Positions 1 to 9,242 of a DNA stretch of 64,000 bases are shown piece by piece. Where the stretch lies: positions 151,890 through 215,889 of the forward strand of contig NZ_JAGGPR010000002.1 of the NCBI RefSeq assembly GCF_018613695.1, in the 5' to 3' direction. The translations under genes and the position numbers were made by a program. Each line of letters begins with the position of its first letter. The first letter of the stretch is position 1. The DNA is from Arthrobacter sp. ISL-95. GTDB taxonomy: Bacteria > Actinomycetota > Actinomycetes > Actinomycetales > Micrococcaceae. The notes under the pieces were generated by a model. It worked only from the letters and a program-made list of their open reading frames with translations, searched no databases and had not been told where the DNA came from.

Positions 1-42
1 AGTTATAGGAGTGAAAGCTAACCCCTCGCGGCAAGAAACCTG

Positions 43-1281
43 CTAGCTCAAGCGCTCCAAGACCACTGCCATTCCTTGGCCTCCGCCGACACACAGTGTG
101 GCCAGCCCCAGGGTTCCGTCGCGTTCCTTGAGGCCGTTGAGGAGCGTGCTGGTCATCCGGGCCCCGGTCATGCCGAAGGGGTGGCCCAGGGCAATGGCAC
201 CACCATGGACGTTGAGCTTTGCGGGGTCGATCCCCAATTCGCGGGCGCTCGCCACCACCTGGACGGCGAAAGCTTCATTGAGCTCCACCAGGTCAATGTC
301 GTCCATGGTCAACCCGGCCAGTGCTAAGGCCCGTCGCGTGGATTCTACGGGCCCCATGCCCATGAGCTCAGGGGAGAGGGCGCTGACGCCCGTTGAAACC
401 ACCCGCGCCAGCGGTTGCAGACCCAGTTCCCGGGCACGTGAATCACTCATGACAACCACTGCGGCGGCGCCGTCGTTAAGGGGGCATGCGTTGCCGGCCG
501 TGACGGTTCCGTCCGGACGGAAGACGGGCTGCAGGGCGGATACTGCTTCGAGCCTCACGCCTGCGCGGGGTGAGTCATCCTTGTCCACCACAGTGCCGTC
601 CTTGCGTGTGTACGGCGTGATGTCGCGGGCATAGAACCCTGAAGCTATGGCGGCCTCGGTGCGATTCTGGCTCAGGACAGCCCATTCGTCCTGCTCTGCC
701 CGGCTGATTCCATAGCTGGTGGCAACATTCTCGGCAGTCTGGCCCATCGAGATATAGATGTCGGGAAGCCGGCCGCCAAGCCGCGGGTCGGTCCAGGGGA
801 TGTTGGACGCCGCGCGAGCTGCCGTGCGTTGGGCTGCTGCCTCGAACAGCGGGTTGTGGTTCGAAGAATCCGTTTCGCCCGCCCCTGCCCAGTTCTGGTA
901 CCTGGATACACTCTCCACTCCCGCGGAGACCATCGCGTGGGCTTCCCCTGATGTGATGGCATGGAAAGCCATCCGCAGGGTTTGCAGGCTTGATGCACAG
1001 AACCGGTTGATGGTGGCTGCGGGCACGCGGTCCAGCCCGGCAAGGACGGCCACCACGCGCGCCATATTGGATCCGGCCTCGCCACTGGGTTCTGCGCAGC
1101 CCAACAGGATGTCGTCCAGCCCTTGCCCATCCTCCGCTCCGGGATCGAAGCCCGGAACTTTTGCGAGGGCGGCCTGCACCATGGCCGTAGCCAGGTCATC
1201 CGGACGTTCGTCCTTGAGGGAACCCTTGAAGGCCCGGCCAATAGGGCTTCTGGCAGTAGCAACGATGACAGCCTCAGTCAT
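43..1281 (-). CDS. Acetyl-CoA C-acyltransferase (thiolase)
   Basis: Thiolase of 412 residues that condenses or cleaves acyl-CoA in fatty acid or ketone metabolism in the cytoplasm. The N-terminus has the usual AVIVATARSPIGRAFKG start. The nucleophilic cysteine is C95 in NRFCASS, the catalytic histidine is H367 in ALGHP, and the second cysteine is C397 in LCVGGGQG. Length is normal for the family (390-410). It lies 64 bases downstream of galK on the same strand, so read-through from galTK is possible, but no functional link is obvious. The exact substrate (acetoacetyl-CoA versus longer chains) cannot be read from sequence alone. Confidence 0.93.
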   Translation of the reverse strand: MTEAVIVATARSPIGRAFKGSLKDERPDDLATAMVQAALAKVPGFDPGAEDGQGLDDILLGCAEPSGEAGSNMARVVAVLAGLDRVPAATINRFCASSLQTLRMAFHAITSGEAHAMVSAGVESVSRYQNWAGAGETDSSNHNPLFEAAAQRTAARAASNIPWTDPRLGGRLPDIYISMGQTAENVATSYGISRAEQDEWAVLSQNRTEAAIASGFYARDITPYTRKDGTVVDKDDSPRAGVRLEAVSALQPVFRPDGTVTAGNACPLNDGAAAVVVMSDSRARELGLQPLARVVSTGVSALSPELMGMGPVESTRRALALAGLTMDDIDLVELNEAFAVQVVASARELGIDPAKLNVHGGAIALGHPFGMTGARMTSTLLNGLKERDGTLGLATLCVGGGQGMAVVLERLS

Positions 1282-1345
1282 GGCCCCATGGTACGCCCGG
1301 CATCCATAAGGACGCCGGGCGCTCGCACAAGAAGACGAAAACGCG

Positions 1346-2506
1346 TCAGGCCAGGCGGAGGGCTCCTGCGGCCGGGGTGACGGTGAAGATGTCCGGCGCG
1401 GTGAAGCCCGCCTGCGCGAAGGAACGTACGACGGCGGCGCGCACCTGCTGTTCCTGACCCACCGGTGTCAGTGCGATGGCTGAGCCGCCAAAGCCGCCGC
1501 CGGTCATGCGTGCACCAATGGCGCCGCTGGCCCGGGAGGTGTCCACAGCAAGGTCGAGTTCCGGGCAGGAGATCTCAAAGTCGTCGCGCATGGAAACATG
1601 GCTGGCATCCAGCAAGGCACCAATTGCGGCCGGGCCCTGGGAGGCCAGAGTTTCCACCGTCTGGAGGACCCGATCGTTCTCCGTGACCACGTGACGGACC
1701 CGCCGGAGGGTGGTTTCGTCCAGCAGTCCTGACGCTTCCTCCAGACGTTCCACGCCGACGTCGCGCAGTGCCTTGACGCCAAGGATCTCGGCACCCAACT
1801 CGCAGGACGCGCGGCGGGAGGCGTAACCGCCGTCGGCGTGTGAATGCGACACCTTGGTGTCGATGACCAACAGGACCAGGCCTGACGCTTCTGCGTCGAA
1901 CGGGACCAGCTCCACATGTTGGTCGCGGCAGTCCAGGAACACGGCGTGCCCCTTGGCGCCGCGCAAGGATGCCGACTGGTCCATGATGCCCGTGGGTGCG
2001 CCTACGAACACGTTCTCCGCGCGCTGGGTTGCGAGCACCAGATCCTCGGCAGCCAGCCCGGCGCCGGTCAACTCGTTGAGGGCTGAGATGACGGCGCACT
2101 CGATGGCGTGTGACGAGGACAGGCCCGCTCCAGAGGGGACATCGGAATCAAGCAGGAGATCAAAGCCCGGCACCGTGATGCCACGTTCCTCGAGCGCCCA
2201 GGCGACGCCGAGGGGGTAGCGGGACCATCCCTCACCGGATCCGGGGTCCGAGTCCGCGAGGTCAGCTTCCACTATGCCGTGGCCCCCGAAAGTGGACAGC
2301 ATGCGCACCTTTGAGTCGTCGCGGACGCGCAAGGCAACCTTTGCTGTTTTGTCGATAGCGAAGGGCAGCACAAAGCCCTCGTTGTAATCAGTGTGTTCGC
2401 CGATCAAGTTGACGCGTCCCGGTGCCTGCCATACGCCGTCGGCAGCTGCGCCGAACGTTTCGTGGAAGTGGGCGGCGAGGACGCCTGTCTCGGTGGTGGT
2501 GCTCAT
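1346..2506 (-). CDS. galK: Galactokinase
   Basis: Galactokinase, 386 residues, GHMP kinase family; phosphorylates galactose to galactose-1-phosphate in the Leloir pathway. The galactose-binding signature GRVNLIGEHTDYNEGF lies at residues 30-45. The ATP-binding motif is at about 124-136 (VPSGAGLSSSHAI; the common form is GSGLSSSAA). The third GHMP motif MTGGGFGGSAI is near 344-354. The start codon overlaps the galT stop by four bases (2503-2506), so the two are translationally coupled. The order is galT-galK on the minus strand. Confidence 0.96.
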   Translation of the reverse strand: MSTTTETGVLAAHFHETFGAAADGVWQAPGRVNLIGEHTDYNEGFVLPFAIDKTAKVALRVRDDSKVRMLSTFGGHGIVEADLADSDPGSGEGWSRYPLGVAWALEERGITVPGFDLLLDSDVPSGAGLSSSHAIECAVISALNELTGAGLAAEDLVLATQRAENVFVGAPTGIMDQSASLRGAKGHAVFLDCRDQHVELVPFDAEASGLVLLVIDTKVSHSHADGGYASRRASCELGAEILGVKALRDVGVERLEEASGLLDETTLRRVRHVVTENDRVLQTVETLASQGPAAIGALLDASHVSMRDDFEISCPELDLAVDTSRASGAIGARMTGGGFGGSAIALTPVGQEQQVRAAVVRSFAQAGFTAPDIFTVTPAAGALRLA

Positions 2507-3651
2507 GCTCGTGTGCCTTCCAGGGTCTTGTTCGAAGGTGCAAGGACGACGCTGCGCAGCCGCTCTGCCACCGCTTCGGGCGTGGTGTCGTTGATGAACG
2601 CCCCCATGGCGGCCTCGGAGCCGGCCAGATACTTGAGCTTATCCGCAGCGCGGCGAGGTGACGTCAGCTGCAGGTGGAGCTGGCCCGCGGGGCGAAGGGC
2701 AGGGTCCAACGGGGCCTGGTGCCAGGCCGAGATGTATGGCATGGGGGTGGGGTAGAGGGCGTCCAGCCGCTTCAGCAGGTCAAGGTAGACATACGAGAGC
2801 TCGTCGCGTTCTTCGCCCGTCAGTGCCGCAAGATCGGGGACACCACGGTGGGGCACCAGATGGACTTCCAAGGGCCAACGCGCGGCGAAGGGAACGTAGG
2901 CGCTGAAGTGCTTTGCCTCCAGGACCATGCGGCTGCCGTCCTCCCGTTCAGCCTTGAGGAGCGAGGCACCGAGCGTTTCCTTGGCGTCGACGTCGTCGTA
3001 GTACTTCCGGGCTACCGCGCCCAACTGGGCGGCGCGGGGAGTCACGTAGGGGTACGCGTAAATTTGGCCGTGCGGATGGTGCAGGGTGACTCCAATGTCC
3101 GCACCGCGGTTCTCGAACGGGAATACCTGCCTGATGCCGGGCAGCGCGCTCAGTGTTTCAGTCCTTTGAGCCCACGCTTCGATGACCGTACGCGCACGCG
3201 TTTCGCCCAGTTCGGCGAAAGAGCCGGTGTGCTGCGGCGTGAAGGCAACAACCTCGCAGCGGCCATATGCCGCGCCCTTGAGGTTGTGGCCGGAGTGCCC
3301 CGGGGCAGGAAGTGGAGGGATATCGCCCACAGCCGGACCCAATGACGGGAATCGGTTCTCGAAGACCACCACGTCATAATCCGCTGCCGGGATTTCCGAA
3401 GGGTTCGCTGCTGTGGTTGGGCAGATGGGGCACTGATCAGCGGGGGGAAGGTGCGTACGCGTTTGGCGATGGGCGGCAACCGCTACCCAGTCACCGGACA
3501 GGGCGTCATAGCGCACCTCTCCCGGCTCACCACGGGCAGGAAGCTCGCGGTGGTCCTTCAAGGAATCCGGTGTCCGTTCAGGCGTTCCGGGGTCGTCAAA
3601 GTAGATCAGCTCGCGGCTGTCCGCGAGGCGGGTGCTGGTAATGCGGCTCAT
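2503..3651 (-). CDS. galT: Galactose-1-phosphate uridylyltransferase
   Basis: GalT, 382 residues, HIT superfamily; transfers UMP from UDP-glucose to galactose-1-phosphate. The active-site HPHGQ is at residues 192-196, with H194 the expected nucleophile. A CPIC zinc-site pair is at C74 and C77. Length is slightly above the E. coli enzyme (about 348) because of an N-terminal extension. First gene of the galTK pair. The short gap upstream to the divergent epimerase should carry the promoters of both; galE is not in the window. Confidence 0.95.
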   Translation of the reverse strand: MSRITSTRLADSRELIYFDDPGTPERTPDSLKDHRELPARGEPGEVRYDALSGDWVAVAAHRQTRTHLPPADQCPICPTTAANPSEIPAADYDVVVFENRFPSLGPAVGDIPPLPAPGHSGHNLKGAAYGRCEVVAFTPQHTGSFAELGETRARTVIEAWAQRTETLSALPGIRQVFPFENRGADIGVTLHHPHGQIYAYPYVTPRAAQLGAVARKYYDDVDAKETLGASLLKAEREDGSRMVLEAKHFSAYVPFAARWPLEVHLVPHRGVPDLAALTGEERDELSYVYLDLLKRLDALYPTPMPYISAWHQAPLDPALRPAGQLHLQLTSPRRAADKLKYLAGSEAAMGAFINDTTPEAVAERLRSVVLAPSNKTLEGTRA

Positions 3652-3730
3652 AAATACATCATCTCATAAGTGACCAAAAACGCATAGTTTCAAACAAAAG
3701 CTAACATCCGGCCCAAGATGGTGCGGGCAG
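3652..3730. promoter_or_regulatory. Divergent galT / epimerase promoter region
   Basis: A 79-base intergenic region between galT and the epimerase. It is much richer in A/T than its surroundings at 3660-3710, with A-rich runs such as ACCAAAAACG and CAAACAAAAGC. Such runs resemble sugar-operon operators of DeoR-type repressors, but no clear inverted repeat or consensus promoter is visible, so this is only a location call. Confidence 0.35.
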
Positions 3731-4699
3731 ATGAAGTACGGTATTGCCATGTCTGCCTCTCCGTCGCCTGCCGATACCTCCCACCAGTCCGAGTCTCGCC
3801 GTTTCGCCACGGGGCGACAGTTTGAACTTCGGAGAGACGACGCGCTCGCAGTCATCACCGAGCTTGCGGCCGGCCTGCGGCTTTACTCCCGGGGAGGGGT
3901 CCAGCTGACTGAAAGCTACGACGACGATCAGATTCCGCCCGGTGCTACCGGCATTACCTTGGCGCCGTGGGCCAACCGGGTAGAGGATGGCGTCTGGTAC
4001 TTGGAGGGCAAAAAACAGCAACTCGACATCACCGAGGCTTCACGCAACAACGCCAGCCATGGTCTGTTGCGCAACACCGGGTACGCGCTGGTGGACGAAT
4101 CCGAATTCTCCGTGACGCTCGAAGCCACAGTCTTCCCGCAGCACGGCTACCCGTTCCTTGTGCGGCATCGTGTGCGCTACGAACTGGACCAGAACCTTGA
4201 TCTCCGGGTCTCGCAGACGTTGATCAACGATTCCCAGAGCAATGCCCCCTTCGTCCTGGGCGCACATCCGTACCTGCGCATCGGAGACGTGCCTCCCGAG
4301 GACTTGGTCCTGACCGTCCCGGCTGCAACCCGGTTGGTGGCAGACGAGCGCCTGATTCCGCGCAGCGCCTCCCCAGTGGACGGCGAGTTCGACTTCTCCG
4401 GTGGTGCCGGAGTGGGCAGCTTGCTGGTGGATGTCGCCTTGACTGACCTGACGTTCGACGGCGGAATGGCGCGCCACACCCTGTCCGCACCGGATGGCCG
4501 CAGCGTGAGCCTTGAGCAGGATGAGAGCTGCAAGTACGTCCACGTTTTCGTTACCGACACCTTCCCCGGCCGTTCCAAGGCTGTGGCCCTTGAACCAATG
4601 ACGGGCCCGGCCAACGCTTTCAACAGCGGTGATGTTCTCCGCTGGTTGGCGCCCGGCGAGGCGTTCACCATGGGCTGGGGGATCGCGGCATCGCTTTAG
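3731..4699 (+). CDS. Aldose 1-epimerase family protein
   Basis: Aldose 1-epimerase (mutarotase) family, 322 residues, expected to interconvert alpha and beta anomers of galactose or a related aldose. The beta-sandwich family motifs are present: the NNASHGLLRN segment carrying one active-site histidine, LGAHPYLRIG with the second histidine, and ALEPMTGPANAFNSGD with the catalytic glutamate. It is divergent from galTK, which fits a galactose-use role. The start may be at 3731 or at the in-frame ATG at 3749 (MSASPSPADT); neither has a strong ribosome-binding site. Confidence 0.88.
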   Translation: MKYGIAMSASPSPADTSHQSESRRFATGRQFELRRDDALAVITELAAGLRLYSRGGVQLTESYDDDQIPPGATGITLAPWANRVEDGVWYLEGKKQQLDITEASRNNASHGLLRNTGYALVDESEFSVTLEATVFPQHGYPFLVRHRVRYELDQNLDLRVSQTLINDSQSNAPFVLGAHPYLRIGDVPPEDLVLTVPAATRLVADERLIPRSASPVDGEFDFSGGAGVGSLLVDVALTDLTFDGGMARHTLSAPDGRSVSLEQDESCKYVHVFVTDTFPGRSKAVALEPMTGPANAFNSGDVLRWLAPGEAFTMGWGIAASL

Positions 4700-4772
4700 C
4701 TCGTTCGCCTGGAAATGACTCGGAAGTGAGAGCCGGTTTCCCATACGGCGCGGCCTACGGAATTATGGGTTC

Positions 4773-6053
4773 ATGACGCCAACACCGGACGCCAAAACAC
4801 GTTCTGAACGCCAAATTGCCGAAGACATCCCTTATGGGGTGCGCATTGCCGCAGCCTGGTCCTGGCGGGCAGGCTTGATCCTGCTCATGATCGGCGCCCT
4901 CGTCTGGCTGTTGGGCAAGGTCAGCTTCCTCATTATCCCGGTGATGGTTGCTGCGTTGTTGGCTGGCCTGCTGCACCCGGTAGTGGCGTGGCTGCGCAAT
5001 CGCAAGGTTCCCAACGGGGGAGCAGTCGCCATCACAGTGCTGGCCTTCATTGGCGTGATCGGTGGTGCCCTCGCACTGGTGGGCAGGCAACTGGTGACGG
5101 GCTTCGGTGCCCTGTGGCAGGAGGCTCTGGCAGGCATCCAGCAGATCCAGACCTGGTTGGCTGATGGCCCGTTGCACCTGACCGCGGACCAGATTGACCA
5201 GTACATTTCCGATGGCGCGGATGCGCTCCAGAACAACAGCAGCAGCATTCTCAGCGGCGCATTGTCCTTCGGCAGCACCGCCGGCCACTTTGCCGCCGGT
5301 CTTGTCCTGGCACTGTTCATCCTCATCTTCTTCCTCCTGGAGGGCCCTCGGATCTGGGCCTTCATGGTCCGTCTGCTGCCCAAGAGCGCACGGAGGGCCA
5401 CTGATGGCGCCGGGCGTCGGGGCTGGACATCCATGGTCAGCTATGTGCGGATTCAGATGTTCGTTGCGTTTGTGGACGCCGTGGGCATCGGCGTCGGAGC
5501 GGCCATCATCCAGGTTCCTTTGGCTCTTCCCTTGGCTGTCCTGGTATTCATCGGATCGTTCATTCCGGTGGTGGGTGCTTTGGTTACCGGTGCCATCGCT
5601 GTGCTGCTCGCCCTGGTGGCCAACGGGCCCATCAACGCGCTGATCATGCTGGCAATCGTCCTGGTGGTGCAGCAGCTTGAAAGCCACATCCTCCAGCCCC
5701 TGGTGATGGGCAAAGCCGTGGCACTGCATCCGGTGGCCGTGATCCTCTCAGTTGCCGCGGGTTCCTACCTCGCCGGCATACCAGGAGCCCTGTTCGCGGT
5801 CCCGCTGCTCGCCGTAGTAAACACGGCAGTTCGCTACATTGCGGGCCGGACGTGGGAACATGATGAAGGATTGGGCGGTGTGGAACTCCAGCCGGCTGCC
5901 GCTTCGGCGGGGAAGGTCGGCGACGCGAACTTCAAGGAGGTCCACCTCCCACGGCCCGAATCCCGCCTCGGCAAAGGCGTTGCCGGCAAGACCAAGGCTT
6001 CGGGGAGCACCTCTGTTGAGGAGCCTCAAGCCGACACCAACAAAGGAGAATAG
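4773..6053 (+). CDS. AI-2E family transporter (UPF0118)
   Basis: Polytopic membrane protein of 426 residues. About eight hydrophobic helices cover residues 25-355: a pair near 25-70, one near 78-100, a soluble segment 105-165 rich in Q/D, a helix around 170-195, and a cluster at 225-340 ending with LQPLVMGKAVALHPVAVIL, the typical AI-2E/PerM family C-terminal motif. The last 70 residues are hydrophilic and probably cytoplasmic. Substrate is not known; members export AI-2 or act as Na+/H+ antiporters. It ends three bases before the ilvA start, suggesting co-transcription. Confidence 0.88.
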   Translation: MTPTPDAKTRSERQIAEDIPYGVRIAAAWSWRAGLILLMIGALVWLLGKVSFLIIPVMVAALLAGLLHPVVAWLRNRKVPNGGAVAITVLAFIGVIGGALALVGRQLVTGFGALWQEALAGIQQIQTWLADGPLHLTADQIDQYISDGADALQNNSSSILSGALSFGSTAGHFAAGLVLALFILIFFLLEGPRIWAFMVRLLPKSARRATDGAGRRGWTSMVSYVRIQMFVAFVDAVGIGVGAAIIQVPLALPLAVLVFIGSFIPVVGALVTGAIAVLLALVANGPINALIMLAIVLVVQQLESHILQPLVMGKAVALHPVAVILSVAAGSYLAGIPGALFAVPLLAVVNTAVRYIAGRTWEHDEGLGGVELQPAAASAGKVGDANFKEVHLPRPESRLGKGVAGKTKASGSTSVEEPQADTNKGE

Positions 6054-6056
6054 TCA

Positions 6057-7295
6057 GTGAATACCCTCGAAACCCTGCCCGTCACGCTGGACGATGTCCT
6101 CAAGGCGCAGGAGCTGCTCGAGGGCATTATTACCAAGACTCCTGTGGAGTCGTCCCGTGCGCTGGGCAGCCTCGTGGGCGGCAACGTCTTTTTCAAGTGT
6201 GAGAACCTGCAGCGTGCAGGATCGTTCAAGGTTCGCGGCGCCTACGTGCGCATGGCCCGGTTGACGGACGATGAAAAGAAGCGCGGCGTAGTGGCAGCCT
6301 CAGCCGGTAACCACGCCCAAGGTGTGGCAGTGGCTGCCAAGAGCCTGGGCATTAACGCCCGCATCTACATGCCCCTTGGCGTGGCCCTGCCCAAGCTGGC
6401 CGCCACCAGGAGCCACGGCGCTGAAGTCGTCCTGCACGGCCACAACGTGGATGAGGCCCTGGCGGAAGCGCAGCGCTACGCCAACGAGACAGGGGCGGTG
6501 TTTGTCCACCCCTTTGACAACGTGGACGTTGTTGCCGGACAGGGCACCATCGGGCTCGAAATCCTGGACCAGATCCCCAACGTGGACACCATCCTCATGG
6601 GCGTTGGTGGCGGTGGGCTGCTGGCCGGTGTAGCTGTGGCCATCAAAGCCAGGGCCAAAGAGCTCGGCCGCGAGATCAGGGTCATCGGCGTGCAGGCGGA
6701 AAACGCCGCTGCATACCCCCCTTCGCTGGCTGCTGATGCCTTGGTGCCGCTGAAGAAGGTCACCACCATGGCTGACGGCATCGCGGTAGGGCGTCCCGGA
6801 CAGTTGCCCTTCAGCATCATCCGCGAACTGGTTGACGATGTTGTTACCGTCAGCGAAGACTCGCTCGCACGGGCCCTGATCTTCCTCCTCGAGCGCGCCA
6901 AGATGGTAGTTGAGCCGGCCGGTGCGGTGGGAGTAGCCGCGCTCATGGACGGCAAAATCGAAAACCCGGGGAACACCGCCGTCGTGCTGTCCGGCGGCAA
7001 CATCGATCCCATGCTGATGCTCAAAGTCATCCAGCGCGGTCTTTCTGCTGCCGGCCGCTTCATGACGGTCCGCATGATGCTGGACGACCGGCCGGGTTCG
7101 TTGGCCACCATCGCCCGTATCATCGCCGAAAACGATGCCAACGTCACCGGCTTGGACCACACGCGTTTGGGTGGTTCCATCAGCATGGGTGACGTCTCCA
7201 TCACCATCAACCTGGAAACCAAAGGCCACGAACACGGCGAGCAGGTTCTCGGTGCACTGCGGGCCGAGGGCTTCCAGCCGATCGTGGTGCACTAA
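6057..7295 (+). CDS. ilvA: Threonine ammonia-lyase with ACT domain
   Basis: PLP-dependent threonine dehydratase, 412 residues; deaminates threonine to 2-oxobutanoate, the first step towards isoleucine. The PLP lysine is K58 in GSFKVRG; the phosphate-binding glycine loop GVGGGG is near 182-187. Residues about 330-412 form one ACT domain (RPGSLATIARIIAEN) of the short catabolic/actinobacterial type rather than the two ACT-like domains of long IlvA. The GTG start at 6057 has a good AAAGGAGA site eight bases upstream. Confidence 0.93.
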   Translation: MNTLETLPVTLDDVLKAQELLEGIITKTPVESSRALGSLVGGNVFFKCENLQRAGSFKVRGAYVRMARLTDDEKKRGVVAASAGNHAQGVAVAAKSLGINARIYMPLGVALPKLAATRSHGAEVVLHGHNVDEALAEAQRYANETGAVFVHPFDNVDVVAGQGTIGLEILDQIPNVDTILMGVGGGGLLAGVAVAIKARAKELGREIRVIGVQAENAAAYPPSLAADALVPLKKVTTMADGIAVGRPGQLPFSIIRELVDDVVTVSEDSLARALIFLLERAKMVVEPAGAVGVAALMDGKIENPGNTAVVLSGGNIDPMLMLKVIQRGLSAAGRFMTVRMMLDDRPGSLATIARIIAENDANVTGLDHTRLGGSISMGDVSITINLETKGHEHGEQVLGALRAEGFQPIVVH

Positions 7296-7310
7296 CGGGA
7301 GGGGGCGCCC

Positions 7311-7937
7311 ATGGTGCTTGGAATGCCTGAGGGTTCAAAGGAAGAGGCCAAGGAATCGCTCGCCGGGCGGGCAAAAGGCGGACTGCTCTTCATGGGCGGA
7401 TTCGTCATCCTGCTCTACGTCATCGAGATCCTCAACACCCTGATGCGTCACGGGCTCAACTCAACCTTTGGCCTGCGCCCCCGCTCCACGGACGGTGTGC
7501 TGGACATCCTCACCTTTCCGTTGCTGCATGCAAACCTGAACCACTTGCTGTCCAACACCCTGCCGTTGATCATCTTCGGCTTCCTGGTGTTCCTGGCCGG
7601 TCTCCGGGTGTTCATCACGGCGTTGGCCTTCAGCTGGCTCGGATCAGGGCTTACGGTGTGGCTGATCGGCGGGGGAGGAGTAACAGTGGGGGCGTCCGGA
7701 CTTGTCTTCGGTTTCTTCGCATTCCTGCTGGTGCGGGGATTCTTCAACCGCAACTGGTGGCAGATCCTGCTCTCCGTGGTCTTGTTCATGGCGTACGGCA
7801 GCATCCTCTTCGGCGTGCTGCCCACGGTATTGGGCTACATCTCCTGGCAGGCACACCTCGGCGGGGCCGTGGGCGGCGTCATCGCTGCCATCCTGCTGCG
7901 TCCCAAGCCCGCCCTGACCCAAGTAAGTCGCAGTTGA
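7311..7937 (+). CDS. Rhomboid family intramembrane serine protease
   Basis: Membrane protein of 208 residues with six predicted helices. The serine nucleophile is S129 in GASGLVFG; the paired histidine is H182 in WQAHLGGAVGG; the HxxxN segment HANLNHLLSN (residues 73-82) supplies the oxyanion-site asparagine N82. All features of an active rhomboid are present. Substrates are unknown. An AGG-rich site (GGGAGGGGG) precedes the ATG. It follows ilvA by 15 bases. The last codons lie inside a 48-base imperfect palindrome. Confidence 0.9.
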   Translation: MVLGMPEGSKEEAKESLAGRAKGGLLFMGGFVILLYVIEILNTLMRHGLNSTFGLRPRSTDGVLDILTFPLLHANLNHLLSNTLPLIIFGFLVFLAGLRVFITALAFSWLGSGLTVWLIGGGGVTVGASGLVFGFFAFLLVRGFFNRNWWQILLSVVLFMAYGSILFGVLPTVLGYISWQAHLGGAVGGVIAAILLRPKPALTQVSRS

Positions 7938-7974
7938 GGTCGTTTGGCACGCTCCAAACGTCCTCAACTGCGAC
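7927..7974. repeat. Palindromic element overlapping the rhomboid 3' end
   Basis: Two 21-base arms, 7927-7947 and 7954-7974, are complementary except for one central T-T mismatch, with a 6-base loop CACGCT. There is no following T run, so it is not a canonical terminator on either strand. It overlaps the last codons and stop of the rhomboid gene. Its right end CAACTGCGACCCAGTTG has a 15-of-17 match at 16163-16179, suggesting a dispersed intergenic repeat. Confidence 0.7.
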
Positions 7975-7993
7975 CCAGTTGGGTATGAACACG

Positions 7994-8033
7994 AAAAAAC
8001 GCCGGCCCGCCCCGCGATGGGGTGGGCCGGCGT
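7994..8033 (-). terminator. Rho-independent terminator of greA
   Basis: A 15-base-pair G/C-rich stem, 7999-8013 with 8019-8033, contains one G-T wobble. On the minus strand it is followed by a run of six T (7994-7999), 27 bases beyond the greA stop. This is a textbook intrinsic terminator. Confidence 0.9.
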
Positions 8034-8060
8034 CGTGCGTTCAGGCCGGTGAGCCGCTGC

Positions 8061-8555
8061 TTAGGCGACGTACGGCTTGGCGGAGACGATCTCCACCGGG
8101 ATTTCCTTGCCGTTGGGGGCGACGTAGCTCAGGCTGTCGCCTTCCTTGTGGCCGATGATTGCGGCACCCAGGGGTGACTTTTCGCTGAAGACGTCGAGAT
8201 CCGAATCTCCGGCGATTTCGCGGGAGCCCAGCAGGAACGTCTCTTCGTCACCGGCGATGCGTGCTACAACCAGCATGCCGGGCTCAACGATTCCGTCGTC
8301 GGCAGGAGCCTCGCCCACCTGCGCATCGCGAAGGAGTGCGGTGAGCTGGCGGATGCGGGCCTCGATCTTGCCCTGCTCTTCCTTAGCGGCGTGGTATCCG
8401 CCGTTTTCCTTGAGGTCGCCTTCCTGGCGGGCAGCTTCGATCTTCTGGACGATTTCCGCCCGGCCAGCGCCGGAAAGGTGGTCCAGCTCAGCCTGCAAGC
8501 GGTCGAAAGCTTCCTGGGTAAGCCAAGCCGCAGTGGCGCTATTGGTGGTAGACAC
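8061..8555 (-). CDS. greA: Transcription elongation factor GreA
   Basis: GreA of 164 residues; rescues backtracked RNA polymerase by stimulating transcript cleavage. An N-terminal coiled coil (residues about 8-75, TQEAFDRLQAELDHL to RIRQLTALLRDA) carries acidic tip residues, followed by the C-terminal FKBP-like domain with SPLGAAIIGHKEGD. I chose the GTG at 8555 because AGGAG lies just upstream and the protein then has normal GreA length; an upstream in-frame ATG at 8627 would add 24 unrelated residues. Confidence 0.95.
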   Translation of the reverse strand: MSTTNSATAAWLTQEAFDRLQAELDHLSGAGRAEIVQKIEAARQEGDLKENGGYHAAKEEQGKIEARIRQLTALLRDAQVGEAPADDGIVEPGMLVVARIAGDEETFLLGSREIAGDSDLDVFSEKSPLGAAIIGHKEGDSLSYVAPNGKEIPVEIVSAKPYVA

Positions 8556-8709
8556 GGATTTCTCCTCTAGATCTGGCAAATACAAAAGACCCCGCCGAGT
8601 TGGCCACTCATAAATCTCAGTAACCAACTTAACGGGGTGAAGGTTTCATCCATTGTAGTAAATCCTCTGGACGAACCCAAACCGGTTGAGTCCTGGCTCA
8701 CATGAGGTG

Positions 8710-9168
8710 TTATTTGCCGCTGTCCACGATCCAGCAGTTGTCCACCACACCGGAGACGGCCGGGGACTCGGTCCGCAGGACAGTTCGCTGCACGGTGGTG
8801 CTGCCGCCGTCGGGATCGTCCTGGGGATCGTTGGGCCCGATCTCCACTACCTGCCAGCCCACCACCGCGAACTTGGAATCCAGGGCTTTGATGGCACATT
8901 TGGCTGTGGCCCCGGGGTACTTTGTGACCTGGTAGTCCACCTCTGCCTGGGTGTCGTCCACGGTGCTGTAACCGATGTCTTTGAAGGTGACAGGGGCCTG
9001 GGCCGAGCCCGTAGCCACGTAGGCGGCGAACCCAATCCCGAGCACCAGGGCGGCGATGACGATGTTCCGCTTGGTCTTGCGCGTCATGGCGCGCTTTTGA
9101 CCGCCGTAGCGATTGGCTAGGCTGGAGCTTGCCGGTACTTGGGTGGCCGATAGGTCCTCTGAAGTCAC
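8710..9168 (-). CDS. DUF4307 domain membrane protein
   Basis: Small protein of 152 residues of the DUF4307 family, which in actinobacteria sits between greA and mca (as Rv1081c). A cytoplasmic basic N-terminus (GGQKRAMTRKTKR) precedes one membrane helix at about residues 35-55; the rest is an extracytoplasmic beta-rich domain with two cysteines (TAKCAIKA and DNCWIVD). No function is known. Divergent from mca, with 74 bases between them. Confidence 0.85.
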   Translation of the reverse strand: MTSEDLSATQVPASSSLANRYGGQKRAMTRKTKRNIVIAALVLGIGFAAYVATGSAQAPVTFKDIGYSTVDDTQAEVDYQVTKYPGATAKCAIKALDSKFAVVGWQVVEIGPNDPQDDPDGGSTTVQRTVLRTESPAVSGVVDNCWIVDSGK

Positions 9169-9242
9169 CCATCCAGTTTAGTGCCGATCCCGGTGCCACA
9201 TCACCGCCCCAAAAGCTCGATCCATGAAAGAGGAGCCGTCAC

